From the NCBI GenBank assembly GCA_004296815.1, contig SCVT01000497.1:1-13663 (forward strand): 13,663 nucleotides of DNA, written 5' to 3'. Positions 1-7,227 of the stretch are shown in pieces. Both the position numbers and the translations under genes were made by a program. Under the pieces are notes generated by a model that saw only the letters and a program-made list of their open reading frames with translations, had not been told where the DNA came from and did no database searches. This DNA is from Reyranella sp. (lineage in GTDB: Bacteria; Pseudomonadota; Alphaproteobacteria; Reyranellales; Reyranellaceae). Each line of letters opens with the position of its first letter. The stretch's first letter is position 1.

Positions 1-292
1 CCCGGAACGCTCCTTCACCGAGGAGGTGCGGGCGCTGCGGCTGGGCGACGGCGAGATCTTCCGCGGCGAGGGAATCCTCGCCGTCACCAAGGCCATCCTG
101 CAGTCAGGTGTGGCCTATGTCGGCGGCTACCAGGGGGCGCCGGTCTCCCATCTCGTGGACGTGCTGGTCGAATCGCAGGACCTGCTCGACGAACTGGGCG
201 TCCATCTCGAGACCTGCACCAACGAATCCTCGGCCGCGGCGCTGCTCGGTGCCTCGATCAACTACCCGATGCGAGGCTGCGTCACCTGGAAG

Positions 293-295
293 TAG
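293..295 (+). other. In-frame amber codon interrupting iorA
   Basis: TAG is codon 98 of the iorA-like frame counted from the window edge. It sits between VTWK and IVGTN, inside a strongly conserved stretch, and the frame is the same on both sides. A single change, for example TCG to TAG (Ser) or CAG to TAG (Gln), would explain it. Confidence 0.9.
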
Positions 296-298
296 ATC

Positions 299-2122
299 GT
301 GGGCACCAACGTGGCGGCCGACGCGCTCTCCAACCTCGCCTCGCCGGGGGTCATCGGCGGCGCGCTGATCGTCGTCGGTGAGGATTACGGCGAGGGCGCC
401 TCGGTCATCCAGGAACGCACCCAGGCCTACGCGCTGAAATCGTCGGTCTGGCTGATGGATCCGCGCCCGTCGCTCCCCACGATCGTGCGCTGCACGGAGA
501 AGGCCTTCGAGCTTTCCGAGGCGACCAACACCCCGGTGATGATGGAGCTGCGCATCCGCGCCTGCCACGTCACGGGCGAGTTCACGGCCAAGGACAACAA
601 GCCGCCCGCCATCTCGCGCAACAACCGACTCGCCCAGCCGGCGGCGCACGACTACGACCGCATCTCTCATCCGCCCTCGACCTACGCGCACGAGAAGAAG
701 AAGGTCGAGGTCCGCCAGCCTGCGGCCGAGCGCTTCATCGTCGAGCACGGGCTGAACGAGTTCCTGCCGGGCGAGCGTTCCGATCTCGGCATTATCGTGC
801 AGGGCGGCATCACCAACGTCCTGGTGCGCGGTCTCGACCGGCTGGAAATCGAGGGTCGTATCCCGACGCTGGTCCTCAACGTCACGCACCCGCTGGTGCC
901 CGACCAGATCGCCGACTTCTGCAAGGGCAAGCGCGCCGTGCTGGTCGTGGAGGAGGGCGCTCCCGACTACATCGAGCAGGCGATCCACGTCCTGCTGCGC
1001 AAGCGTGACATCGACACCAAGATCTACGGCAAGGACGTCCTGCCCATGGCGGGTGAGTACACCGCCGAGGTCGTGACCGAGGGGCTGCTGAAGTTCTTCG
1101 CCCAGTCGGCCAACGACATCGATCTTTCCAAGCCGCGTGAGCGCTTCGAGGCGGCGCGGGCCGGCCGCGCCGAGGCGCAGCGCCTCCTGGGCGGTCCGCT
1201 GCCGCTCCGCCCGCCGGGCTTCTGCGTCGGCTGCCCCGAGCGGCCAGTCTTCTCGGCGATCAAGCTGCTGGAGCGAGAGGTCGGCAAAGTCCACATCTCG
1301 AGCGACATCGGCTGCCATTCCTTTGCAACCTTGGCGCCGTTCAACCTCGGCAACTCGATCCTGGGTTTCGGCATGTCGCTCGCCGCGGCCGGCGCCGTGG
1401 CGCCGGTGATGCAGAAGCGGACCATCTCGGTGATGGGCGACGGCGGCTTCTGGCACAACGGGCTGCTGTCCGGCGTGGCCTCGTCGATGTTCAACCGCGG
1501 CGACCGCGTGCTGGTCATCATGCAGAACGGCTACACCTCGGCGACCGGGGCGCAGTTCATCCCCAACACCTCGGGCAACCGCCGCGACGGCGAGACGACC
1601 TCCGACATCGCCGCCACGCTCAAGGCAATGGGCGTGGGCTGGCTGCGCACCATCCGCACCTACAATGTCGGCACCATGCTCAAGACCTTGCGCGAGGCGA
1701 TGAGCACCGACGACAAGGGGCTCAAGGTCATCGTGGCCGACGGCGAGTGCCAGCTTGCGCGCCAGCGACGCATCCGCCCGCAGATCGCCGCCCAGCTCAA
1801 GCGCGGCGAGCGCGTCGTGCGCACGCGCTACGGCGTCGACGACGAGGTCTGCACCGGCGACCATTCCTGCATCCGGCTGTCGGGCTGCCCCTCGCTGGTC
1901 GTGAAGCCCAGCCCCGATCCGCTGCGCAGCGATCCGGTGGCGTCCGTGAACAACGGCTGCGTCGGCTGCGGCCTCTGCGGCGAGGTGGCGGACGCCGCGG
2001 TGCTCTGCCCGTCCTTCTACAAGGCCGACATCGTGCAGAACGCGAGCTGGTGGGATCGCCTGAAGTGGCGCGTCCGGTCGGCGGTGATCGCGAGGCTCGC
2101 CCACGGTGAGATGAGTGCCTAA
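299..2122 (+). CDS. iorA-like, intact reading frame downstream of the TAG (thiamine-diphosphate and Fe-S domains)
   Basis: This is the uninterrupted remainder of the iorA-like frame, 607 codons from a GTG at 299 to TAA at 2120-2122. A GGAAG lies at 288-292, six bases before this GTG, so reinitiation after the amber codon is physically possible. The product would keep the central 2-oxoacid oxidoreductase domains, the thiamine motif (GDG at residues 380-382, MQN at 408-410) and the C-terminal cysteine set. These are the CTGDHSCIRLSGC region (Cys 518, 524, 530) and CVGCGLC (Cys 554, 557, 560) plus Cys 570, likely binding [4Fe-4S] clusters. It would lack the N-terminal segment with the conserved glutamate that activates the cofactor in this enzyme class, so I doubt it is active alone. 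No frameshift or further stop is present, which suggests the lesion is recent or artefactual. Confidence 0.75.
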   Translation: MGTNVAADALSNLASPGVIGGALIVVGEDYGEGASVIQERTQAYALKSSVWLMDPRPSLPTIVRCTEKAFELSEATNTPVMMELRIRACHVTGEFTAKDNKPPAISRNNRLAQPAAHDYDRISHPPSTYAHEKKKVEVRQPAAERFIVEHGLNEFLPGERSDLGIIVQGGITNVLVRGLDRLEIEGRIPTLVLNVTHPLVPDQIADFCKGKRAVLVVEEGAPDYIEQAIHVLLRKRDIDTKIYGKDVLPMAGEYTAEVVTEGLLKFFAQSANDIDLSKPRERFEAARAGRAEAQRLLGGPLPLRPPGFCVGCPERPVFSAIKLLEREVGKVHISSDIGCHSFATLAPFNLGNSILGFGMSLAAAGAVAPVMQKRTISVMGDGGFWHNGLLSGVASSMFNRGDRVLVIMQNGYTSATGAQFIPNTSGNRRDGETTSDIAATLKAMGVGWLRTIRTYNVGTMLKTLREAMSTDDKGLKVIVADGECQLARQRRIRPQIAAQLKRGERVVRTRYGVDDEVCTGDHSCIRLSGCPSLVVKPSPDPLRSDPVASVNNGCVGCGLCGEVADAAVLCPSFYKADIVQNASWWDRLKWRVRSAVIARLAHGEMSA

Positions 2123-3587
2123 ACCCGTCACTATCCTTGTCGGCGCCTTGGGCGGCGACGGCGGCGGCGTGCTGTGCGACTGGATCGTCGCGGCCGCGCA
2201 GAGCACGGGCTTGGCCGTCCAGGCGACGCAGATCCCGGGCGTCGCGCAGCGCACAGGCGCCACGACCTACTATCTCGAGGTGATGCCCAGAGGAGCGCAG
2301 GCCTCGTCCGTGCTGGCGCTGAACCCGGCGATCGGCGAGGTCGACGTGGCGCTGGCGACCGAGCTGCTCGAGGCCGGCCGCATGATCTTCAACGGCTTCG
2401 TGACGCCCGATCGCACGACCCTGATCGCCTCGACGCACCGCGTGCTGGCGATCGGCGAGCGCTCGGCCATGGGCGACGGCAGCTTCGATGTTGGCCGCCT
2501 GCTGCGCGCCGTGAAGGAGCGCTCGAAGGAACAGATCCTGTTCGACATGGACCAGGCGGCCGAGGAGTCCGGCGGCGTGATCAATGCCGTGCTGCTGGGG
2601 GCGCTGGCGGGCTCGGGCAAGCTGCCGATCCCCGACGCGGCGTTCGAGGCCGCGATCCGGCATGCCGGCAAGTCGATCGACACCAACCTCGCGGCCTTCG
2701 CCTTCGGGCGCGGCCATGCGCGCGGCGAGCTGGAGCAGGCGGTGCGTGAGCATCGCAAGCGTCAGGCAGCTGTTCAGGGCGCCGAGGACCTGATCGAGCG
2801 CGCGCGCAAGAGCTTCCCGGCTGCCAGCCTCGACGTGGTGGAGGAGGGCATCCGCCGTCTCACCGCCTATCAGGATCGCAAATACGCTTCGCTCTATCTC
2901 GACCGGCTGGAAGGCCTGCCGGCTGATCTCGTGCGCGACGTGGCGCGCCATCTTGCCGTCCGCATGTCGTTCGAGGATGTGATCCGCGTGGCGCAGGCCA
3001 AGACCTCGGCCGAGCGCATGGCCCGCGTGCGGAAGGAGGTTCGTGCGAAGGAGCACGAACCTCTGGAGATCACCGAGCATTTCAAGCCGGGCAACGAGGA
3101 GATCGCGGCCCTGCTGCCGCCGTCGCTGGCGCGCTGGCTTCTGCGGCAGCGGCCGTTCCACATTTCGATGCACGTGCGCAGCACCACCGTGTGGGGCTTC
3201 CTGCGGCTGCGCCTGCTCGCGGGCCTGCGCTGGTGGCGGCCGCATTCCTTCCGCCATGTCGAGGAGCAGGCCGAGATCGAGCGCTGGCTGGGCCAGATCC
3301 GCGCGGCGGTGCCCCTGGGCGGCGACCTCGCGCGCGAGATCGCCGAGCTGGCCCGCCTCATCAAGGGCTACGGCGACACCTACAAGCGCGGCCTCGGCAA
3401 CTACCGCCGGATCTCCGACGAAGTGATCGCGCCGGCCCTTGCCGGCCGACTGACGGCGCGCGCCGCCGCCGACGCAGTCGCCAACGCGCGCGTTGCCGCC
3501 CTTGCCGACCCCGAGGGAGAATCGCTCTCGAGGACCCTGACCGCCATCGCTTCGGCAACACCGCCGCTCAAGCAGGCCGCGGAGTGA
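2115..3587 (+). CDS. iorB: Indolepyruvate ferredoxin oxidoreductase, beta subunit (iorB-like, long form)
   Basis: This is the partner subunit of the iorA-like protein, 490 aa, cytoplasmic. The N-terminal ~190 residues are the pyruvate-ferredoxin-oxidoreductase gamma-type domain: ILVGALGGDGGGVLCDW at about residues 7-23, then IPGVAQRTGATTYYLEV, the usual IorB loop that contacts CoA/thiamine in this superfamily. The rest (about 230-480) is a mainly helical, Arg-rich extension with SLYLDRLEGL and GYGDTYKRGLGNY. From memory it resembles the C-terminal domain of the long proteobacterial IorB form; archaeal IorB is much shorter and lacks it. The start is GTG at 2115, inside the last codons of iorA (8-nt overlap), and gives an N-terminus (MPKPVTILVGALGG) that fits the family. 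Translation is probably coupled to iorA, so the upstream TAG could also lower its expression by polarity. It overlaps the next gene by GTGA. Confidence in the family is high; the actual 2-oxoacid substrate is not shown. Confidence 0.9.
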   Translation: MPKPVTILVGALGGDGGGVLCDWIVAAAQSTGLAVQATQIPGVAQRTGATTYYLEVMPRGAQASSVLALNPAIGEVDVALATELLEAGRMIFNGFVTPDRTTLIASTHRVLAIGERSAMGDGSFDVGRLLRAVKERSKEQILFDMDQAAEESGGVINAVLLGALAGSGKLPIPDAAFEAAIRHAGKSIDTNLAAFAFGRGHARGELEQAVREHRKRQAAVQGAEDLIERARKSFPAASLDVVEEGIRRLTAYQDRKYASLYLDRLEGLPADLVRDVARHLAVRMSFEDVIRVAQAKTSAERMARVRKEVRAKEHEPLEITEHFKPGNEEIAALLPPSLARWLLRQRPFHISMHVRSTTVWGFLRLRLLAGLRWWRPHSFRHVEEQAEIERWLGQIRAAVPLGGDLAREIAELARLIKGYGDTYKRGLGNYRRISDEVIAPALAGRLTARAAADAVANARVAALADPEGESLSRTLTAIASATPPLKQAAE

Positions 3588-3985
3588 TAGACGTTGGGGC
3601 TCTCGCGCGGCGCGACACCTTCGCCCGCGATCTCGGCATCGAGTTCGTCGAGGCCTCGCTCGGTCGCGCCGTGACGCGCGTGACCGTCACCGACCGCCAC
3701 CTGAACTTCAACGGCGTCTGCCACGGCGGGCTCACCTTCACCCTGGCAGATGCGGCCTTCGGCTATGCCTGCAACTCGCAGGGCGTCGTGTCGGGCAGCA
3801 TCAATGCGCACATGATCTACAGCATGGCGGCGCGGGTGGGCGACGTGCTGACCGCCACGGCCGTCGAGATCTCGCGCTCCAGCAAGGCCTCGAACTACTG
3901 GATCGACGTGGTGCGGGCCGACGGCGCGATGATGGCGGCCATGACCGGAACGGCGCTGATCAGCGGCAAGCCGGTGACGGTCTGA
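3584..3985 (+). CDS. paaI: PaaI-family hotdog thioesterase
   Basis: This is an acyl-CoA thioesterase of the PaaI (phenylacetyl-CoA thioesterase) type, 133 aa, single hotdog domain, cytoplasmic, probably a tetramer like its relatives. The signature NGVCHGG (residues 43-49) is followed by LADAAFGYACNSQG (54-67). Asp56 is at the position of the catalytic acid of E. coli PaaI. The start chosen is GTG at 3584, which overlaps the iorB stop in the sequence GTGA and gives a normal family length; no ATG sits upstream at a sensible place. It is the third gene of the iorAB operon, and only 2 nt separate it from the next thioesterase gene. In phenylacetate pathways PaaI rescues CoA from stalled ring-hydroxylated intermediates. 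Next to IorAB it could act on the arylacetyl-CoA product or on hydroxylated derivatives. The substrate is inferred; a generic PaaI-like enzyme is the alternative. Confidence 0.88.
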   Translation: MIDVGALARRDTFARDLGIEFVEASLGRAVTRVTVTDRHLNFNGVCHGGLTFTLADAAFGYACNSQGVVSGSINAHMIYSMAARVGDVLTATAVEISRSSKASNYWIDVVRADGAMMAAMTGTALISGKPVTV

Positions 3986-3987
3986 CC

Positions 3988-4407
3988 ATGCCCCTCACCA
4001 GCCGACACGAGATCATGGTCGAGTGGGGCGACTGCGACCCCGCCGGCATCGTCTACTACCCGGCCTATTTCAAATGGTGCGACCAGGCGACCTACCGCCT
4101 GTTCCTCGCCGCTGGCCTGAAGCGCGACGATGTCAGCAGCGGCCAGTGGAAAGAGGGCACACCGCTGGTGAAGGCCGAGTGCTCCTTCCGCCGCGCCTCG
4201 CAGCACGGCGAGAAGCTCGTGATCGAGAGCCATGTCTCGCGCTTCGGCGGCGCCTCGTTCACGATCACCCACGTCTTCCGCGACGCCGCGGGAGAGATCG
4301 CGGCTGAAGGCACCGAGACGCGCATCTGGGCCCGCAAGGAGGGCGATGCGCGCTCGCTGAAGTCGATGCCGATCCCCGACGAGGTCCGCCGCAAGCTCGG
4401 CGGTTAA
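3988..4407 (+). CDS. 4-hydroxybenzoyl-CoA thioesterase-like protein (4HBT/YbgC family)
   Basis: This is a second small hotdog acyl-CoA thioesterase, 139 aa, cytoplasmic. The N-terminal motif WGDCDPAGIVYYPAYF (residues 13-28) is the 4HBT signature. Asp17 falls exactly where the catalytic Asp of the Pseudomonas 4-hydroxybenzoyl-CoA thioesterase lies, and the following YFKWCDQATYRLF helix and GTPLVKAECSF strand also match that subfamily. The ATG start is 2 nt after the paaI stop with no clear ribosome site, so translation is probably coupled. It is the last gene of the iorAB-paaI operon. Its TAA stop (4405-4407) overlaps the stop of the opposing GMC gene. Having two different hotdog thioesterases directly behind an arylpyruvate oxidoreductase suggests release of free arylacetates or benzoates from CoA esters. 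Activity on aromatic CoA esters is likely; short acyl-CoA or Tol-Pal-type YbgC function is less likely. Confidence 0.87.
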   Translation: MPLTSRHEIMVEWGDCDPAGIVYYPAYFKWCDQATYRLFLAAGLKRDDVSSGQWKEGTPLVKAECSFRRASQHGEKLVIESHVSRFGGASFTITHVFRDAAGEIAAEGTETRIWARKEGDARSLKSMPIPDEVRRKLGG

Positions 4408-5999
4408 GCCGCCTTCAGGATATCGGCCATCTTCTCGCCGACCATGATGGACGGCGCGTTGGTGTTGCCCGACGGCATAGTCGGGAAGATCGAGGCATCG
4501 GCCACGCGCAGCCCCTCGATGCCGTGCACCTTGAGCTTGTCGTCGACCACGGTATCCGGCCGCTGCGGGCCCATGCGGCAGGTGCCGATCGGGTGGTAGG
4601 CGGTCTGCGAGTTGTTGCGGATCCAGGTCAGGATCTCCTCGTCGCTCTGCACCTTCGACCCCGGCGAGAACTCCTCGTCGCGATAGGCGTCCATCGGTGC
4701 GGCATCGACGATCTTCCGCATCATGCGGAAGCCGCCGACCATCGCGTCCTGGTCGATCTTGTCGGCGAGGAAGTTGAAGCGGATCGCGGGATGCGCCTTG
4801 GGATCGGCCGACTTGATGTGGATCGAGCCCAGGCTCTCGGGCCGGAGCTGGTAGCAGGCGATCGTCATCGAGGGGAAGTCCTGCAGCTTGCGGGTCTTCG
4901 GGTCCTTGATGGAGTAGGGCACGAGATGCATCTGCACATCGGGCGTCTCGAGCTCGGGCCGGGTCTTGAGGAAGGCCAGCAGCGGCGCCGAGGGCAGGCT
5001 CATGAAGCCGCCGCCGGTGGCGAGGTACTTCATCATCTGCGTCACCGCGCCCATGCCGCGCGCCATGTGGTTGTAGGAGACGTTGGCCACCTTGAGGCGC
5101 CAGATGATGCGGGCGTTGATGTGGTCGCGGAAATTCTCGCCCACCGCCGGCAGCTCGTGCTTCACGTCGATGCCGTGCTGCTTCAGCACGTCAGGCCGGC
5201 CGATGCCCGAGAGCTCGAGGATCTGCGGGCTGGCGACGCCGCCGGCGCAGAGGATCGTCTCCTTTGCCTTCGCCTGCACGACCCTTCCGTCCTTCTCGTA
5301 CTCGACGCCGGTGCAGCGCTTGCCGTCGAGCAGGACACGCAGCGTGTGGGCGTTGGTGACGACATGCAGGTTCTTGGAGCGCTTCATCGCCGGCTCGATG
5401 TAGCAATGGGCCACGCTCATGCGCCGGCCCTTGTAGATCGAGGTCTGCGTCTTCACGACGCCTTCCTGATCCTCGCTGTTGTAGTCCGGGTTGGTCCTGA
5501 AGCCTGCGGCCTTGGAGGCCTCGAACAGCGCGTCGTAGAGCGGGTTCTGGTCGGGCACGGTCGAGACCTTGAGCGGGCCTTCCATGCCGCGGCCGTTCGA
5601 GCCGTCGCCATCCACGAAATTCTCGATGCGGGTGAAGAGCGGTGCCACGTCGCGCCAGCTCCAGCCGCGGCAGCCCATCTGCGCCCAGGTGTCGAAGTCG
5701 AGCGGCTGGCCGCGCACCCAGACCAGGCCGTTGATCGAGCTGGACCCGCCCAGCAGTTTCCCACGCGGCACCGGGATGACGCGGTTGGCCGTGCCCGGCT
5801 CCGGCTCGGACTGGTAGAGCCAGTTGGCCGCCGGATTGTCGATCAGCAGGCCGAAGGAGAGCGGCATGCGGGAATAGGGGTGGCTCGCGGCACCTGCCTC
5901 CAGGAGCAGGATTTTGGTGGAGGGGTTCTCCGACAGCCGGGCCGCCAGGGCGCCGCCCGCCGAGCCCGCGCCAACGATGATGTAGTCGTACTGATCCAT
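4404..5999 (-). CDS. GMC family FAD-dependent oxidoreductase (choline/alcohol dehydrogenase-like)
   Basis: This is a flavoprotein that oxidises an alcohol to an aldehyde, 531 aa, the usual length for the AlkJ/BetA-like group. The FAD-binding start YDYIIVGAGSAGG (residues 4-16) and LLLEAG (31-36) are followed by the GMC signature GGSSSINGLVWVRG at 84-97. The C-terminal substrate domain ends with TAYHPIGTCRMG (His469, likely catalytic base) and SGNTNAPSIM (Asn514, the second active-site residue). I chose the ATG at 5999 because GGAGG lies six bases upstream (6006-6010) and the FAD fold begins at once; a longer in-frame extension to 6050 has no such support. No signal peptide is visible, so it is cytosolic or membrane-associated from inside. 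It is alone on its strand, tail-to-tail with the thioesterase and head-to-head with the AI-2E family gene. The alcohol substrate cannot be read from the sequence. Confidence 0.92.
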   Translation of the reverse strand: MDQYDYIIVGAGSAGGALAARLSENPSTKILLLEAGAASHPYSRMPLSFGLLIDNPAANWLYQSEPEPGTANRVIPVPRGKLLGGSSSINGLVWVRGQPLDFDTWAQMGCRGWSWRDVAPLFTRIENFVDGDGSNGRGMEGPLKVSTVPDQNPLYDALFEASKAAGFRTNPDYNSEDQEGVVKTQTSIYKGRRMSVAHCYIEPAMKRSKNLHVVTNAHTLRVLLDGKRCTGVEYEKDGRVVQAKAKETILCAGGVASPQILELSGIGRPDVLKQHGIDVKHELPAVGENFRDHINARIIWRLKVANVSYNHMARGMGAVTQMMKYLATGGGFMSLPSAPLLAFLKTRPELETPDVQMHLVPYSIKDPKTRKLQDFPSMTIACYQLRPESLGSIHIKSADPKAHPAIRFNFLADKIDQDAMVGGFRMMRKIVDAAPMDAYRDEEFSPGSKVQSDEEILTWIRNNSQTAYHPIGTCRMGPQRPDTVVDDKLKVHGIEGLRVADASIFPTMPSGNTNAPSIMVGEKMADILKAA

Positions 6000-6122
6000 G
6001 CCGATCCTCCCCGGGGCCTGAGTATCCGCGATCCCTCGCCGTCGCGACAAGGCCCGGTCGATGGACGGCCCGGAGCCCGCTCGCTAGGAAGAACGGGCGA
6101 TGCACTCGGCGGGGAGACGGCG
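6000..6122. promoter_or_regulatory. Divergent intergenic region, GMC oxidoreductase / AI-2E family gene
   Basis: This 123-bp gap must hold the promoters of both divergent genes. Ribosome sites are clear: GGAGG on the minus strand at 6006-6010 and GGGGAG on the plus strand at 6111-6116, each six bases from its ATG. I see no convincing -35/-10 pair on either strand. The heptamer GGCCCGG occurs twice in direct orientation (6051-6057 and 6067-6073, 16-bp period), which could be chance at this GC content. Confidence 0.5.
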
Positions 6123-7226
6123 ATGATCGACACGGAAAAGGGCAAGGCGGAAGTCGCTCGGTTCGCGATCGACGTGGCGATCCGTCTCGCGCTGATTGCC
6201 GCCGTCGTCTACACCAGCATGCTGCTGCTGCAGCCGGTGGCGCCGCTGTTGCTGTGGGCGATCATCCTGGCGGTGGCGGTCTACCCGCTGTTCCTGCTGA
6301 TGCGGCAGCGCCTGCACCTCGGCAACGGGCTGGCGGCCGCGCTGATGTCGCTCGTCCTGCTGGTGTTGCTGGTGACGCCGGTGGTCATCCTGGCCGCGTC
6401 GGCGATCGAGAGCCTCGACGACTATGCCCGCATGCTGATGAAGGGCGGCCACATCGTGCCGCCGCCGCCGGAGTCGGTCCGCGACTGGCCGATGATCGGC
6501 CAGCGCGCCTACGAGTTCTGGCTGACCGCCTCGAACGATTTGAAGGCCCTGCTGGCCGCACATGTCGGCCAGATCGCCTCGCTCGGCCGCTTCGTCGGCC
6601 GCATCGCCGCCGGCGTCTTCGTCGAGGTCCTGCAGTTCGCCGGCGCCATCATCGTGGCCGGCATCCTGCTGGCCTACGCCGAAACGCTGACAGAGTCGGT
6701 GCGCGGGCTTGCCGGCCGGATCGCCAGCTCGCGCGGCCGGCATTTCCTCGAGATCACCGGCTCGACCATCCGCAACGTGTCGCAGGGCGTGATCGGCATC
6801 GCGCTGCTGCAGTCGGCGCTGCTGGGCGTCGGCATGCTGGTGGCAGGCGTGCCCTTTGCCGGCGCCATCACCTTCGCCTGCCTTGTGCTCGCGATCGTGC
6901 AGGTCGGCCCCAACGTCGTGATGATCCCTGTCATCATCTGGGCCTGGATGTACCTGCCGGCGCTGCATGCCGGCCTGTTCACCGTCTACACGGCGCCGCT
7001 GCTGCTGGTGGACAACGTGCTGCGCCCCATCGTCATGGCGCGCGGCCTGCAGACGCCGATGGCGGTGATCCTGGCCGGCGTGATCTGCGGCACCCTGGCC
7101 GGCGGCCTGATCGGGCTGTTCGTCGGCCCGGTCATCCTGGCGGTGTTCTACGACCTGGTCGTGGCCTGGGTCGCCAACGGGCAGCAGCCCCAGCCGGACA
7201 CGACGCCGGACAAGATCGAAGTCTGA
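6123..7226 (+). CDS. AI-2E transporter / PerM family membrane protein
   Basis: This is an inner-membrane protein of the AI-2E exporter (PerM/YdiK/TqsA) superfamily, 367 aa, typical length. Hydrophobic segments lie near residues 18-36, 40-60, 70-92, 160-182, 220-245, 250-280, 285-310 and 315-345. There is the usual soluble stretch between the third and fourth segments, about residues 95-155. The C-terminal half carries family hallmarks: a Gln in RNVSQGVIGIALLQSALLG, then GVPFAG, LVDNVLRPIVMARG and GLIGLFVGPVILAV. The ATG at 6123 follows GGGGAG at 6111-6116 with a six-base spacer. Members export diverse small molecules or exchange ions; few are shown to move autoinducer-2, so the substrate here is unknown. 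It is monocistronic, divergent from the GMC gene, and its stop is one base from the stop of the convergent SDR gene. Confidence 0.9.
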   Translation: MIDTEKGKAEVARFAIDVAIRLALIAAVVYTSMLLLQPVAPLLLWAIILAVAVYPLFLLMRQRLHLGNGLAAALMSLVLLVLLVTPVVILAASAIESLDDYARMLMKGGHIVPPPPESVRDWPMIGQRAYEFWLTASNDLKALLAAHVGQIASLGRFVGRIAAGVFVEVLQFAGAIIVAGILLAYAETLTESVRGLAGRIASSRGRHFLEITGSTIRNVSQGVIGIALLQSALLGVGMLVAGVPFAGAITFACLVLAIVQVGPNVVMIPVIIWAWMYLPALHAGLFTVYTAPLLLVDNVLRPIVMARGLQTPMAVILAGVICGTLAGGLIGLFVGPVILAVFYDLVVAWVANGQQPQPDTTPDKIEV

Positions 7227-7227
7227 C

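Larger units (their letters stand above)
2..2122 (+). pseudogene. iorA: Indolepyruvate ferredoxin oxidoreductase, alpha subunit (iorA-like), 5'-partial, interrupted by in-frame TAG
   Basis: This is a thiamine-diphosphate- and Fe-S-dependent 2-oxoacid oxidoreductase, expected to convert indolepyruvate or other aryl-pyruvates plus CoA to aryl-acetyl-CoA and CO2, passing electrons to ferredoxin. The frame is open from the window edge, so the true start lies upstream; the GTG at 26 is not a credible start. Codons 1-97 form the N-terminal pyrimidine-binding part, with GGYQGAP at codons 41-47 and the NESSAAA segment holding the probable catalytic Glu at codon 75. Codon 98 (293-295) is TAG. The next codons read IVGTNVAADALSN, which from memory continues the family sequence directly after VTWK, where homologues have a serine-like residue. 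Further on lie GFCVGC, the GDG...MQN thiamine motif (about codons 479-509) and a C-terminal Fe-S region with CVGCGLC at 1958-1978. It overlaps iorB by 8 nt. Identity is very sure. Whether it is a true pseudogene, a sequencing error or a read-through gene is open. Confidence 0.85.

Noticed and set aside
26..295. A free-standing 89-aa gene starting at GTG 26
   Set aside because: The frame is open to the window edge and its sequence is the interior N-terminal part of iorA. It stops only because of the TAG.
293..295. Pyrrolysine or other programmed recoding at the TAG
   Set aside because: Nothing in the window supports it: no suppressor tRNA gene is seen, and the site in relatives is, as far as I recall, an ordinary residue of no special chemistry.
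104..2263. Very long open frame on the minus strand (719 codons) antisense to iorA
   Set aside because: It is the product of GC-rich codon bias in the opposite strand. The translation is rich in Arg, Ala, His, Asp and Gly without any domain, and the plus frame is a clear conserved enzyme.
6051..6073. Direct repeat GGCCCGG, 16-bp period
   Set aside because: Seven G/C bases recur easily in DNA this GC-rich, and the position does not match a promoter layout.
4524..6122. In-frame upstream extension of the AI-2E family gene to 4524
   Set aside because: That stretch is antisense to the GMC oxidoreductase and shows no membrane-protein features; the real start is the ATG at 6123 with a good ribosome site.
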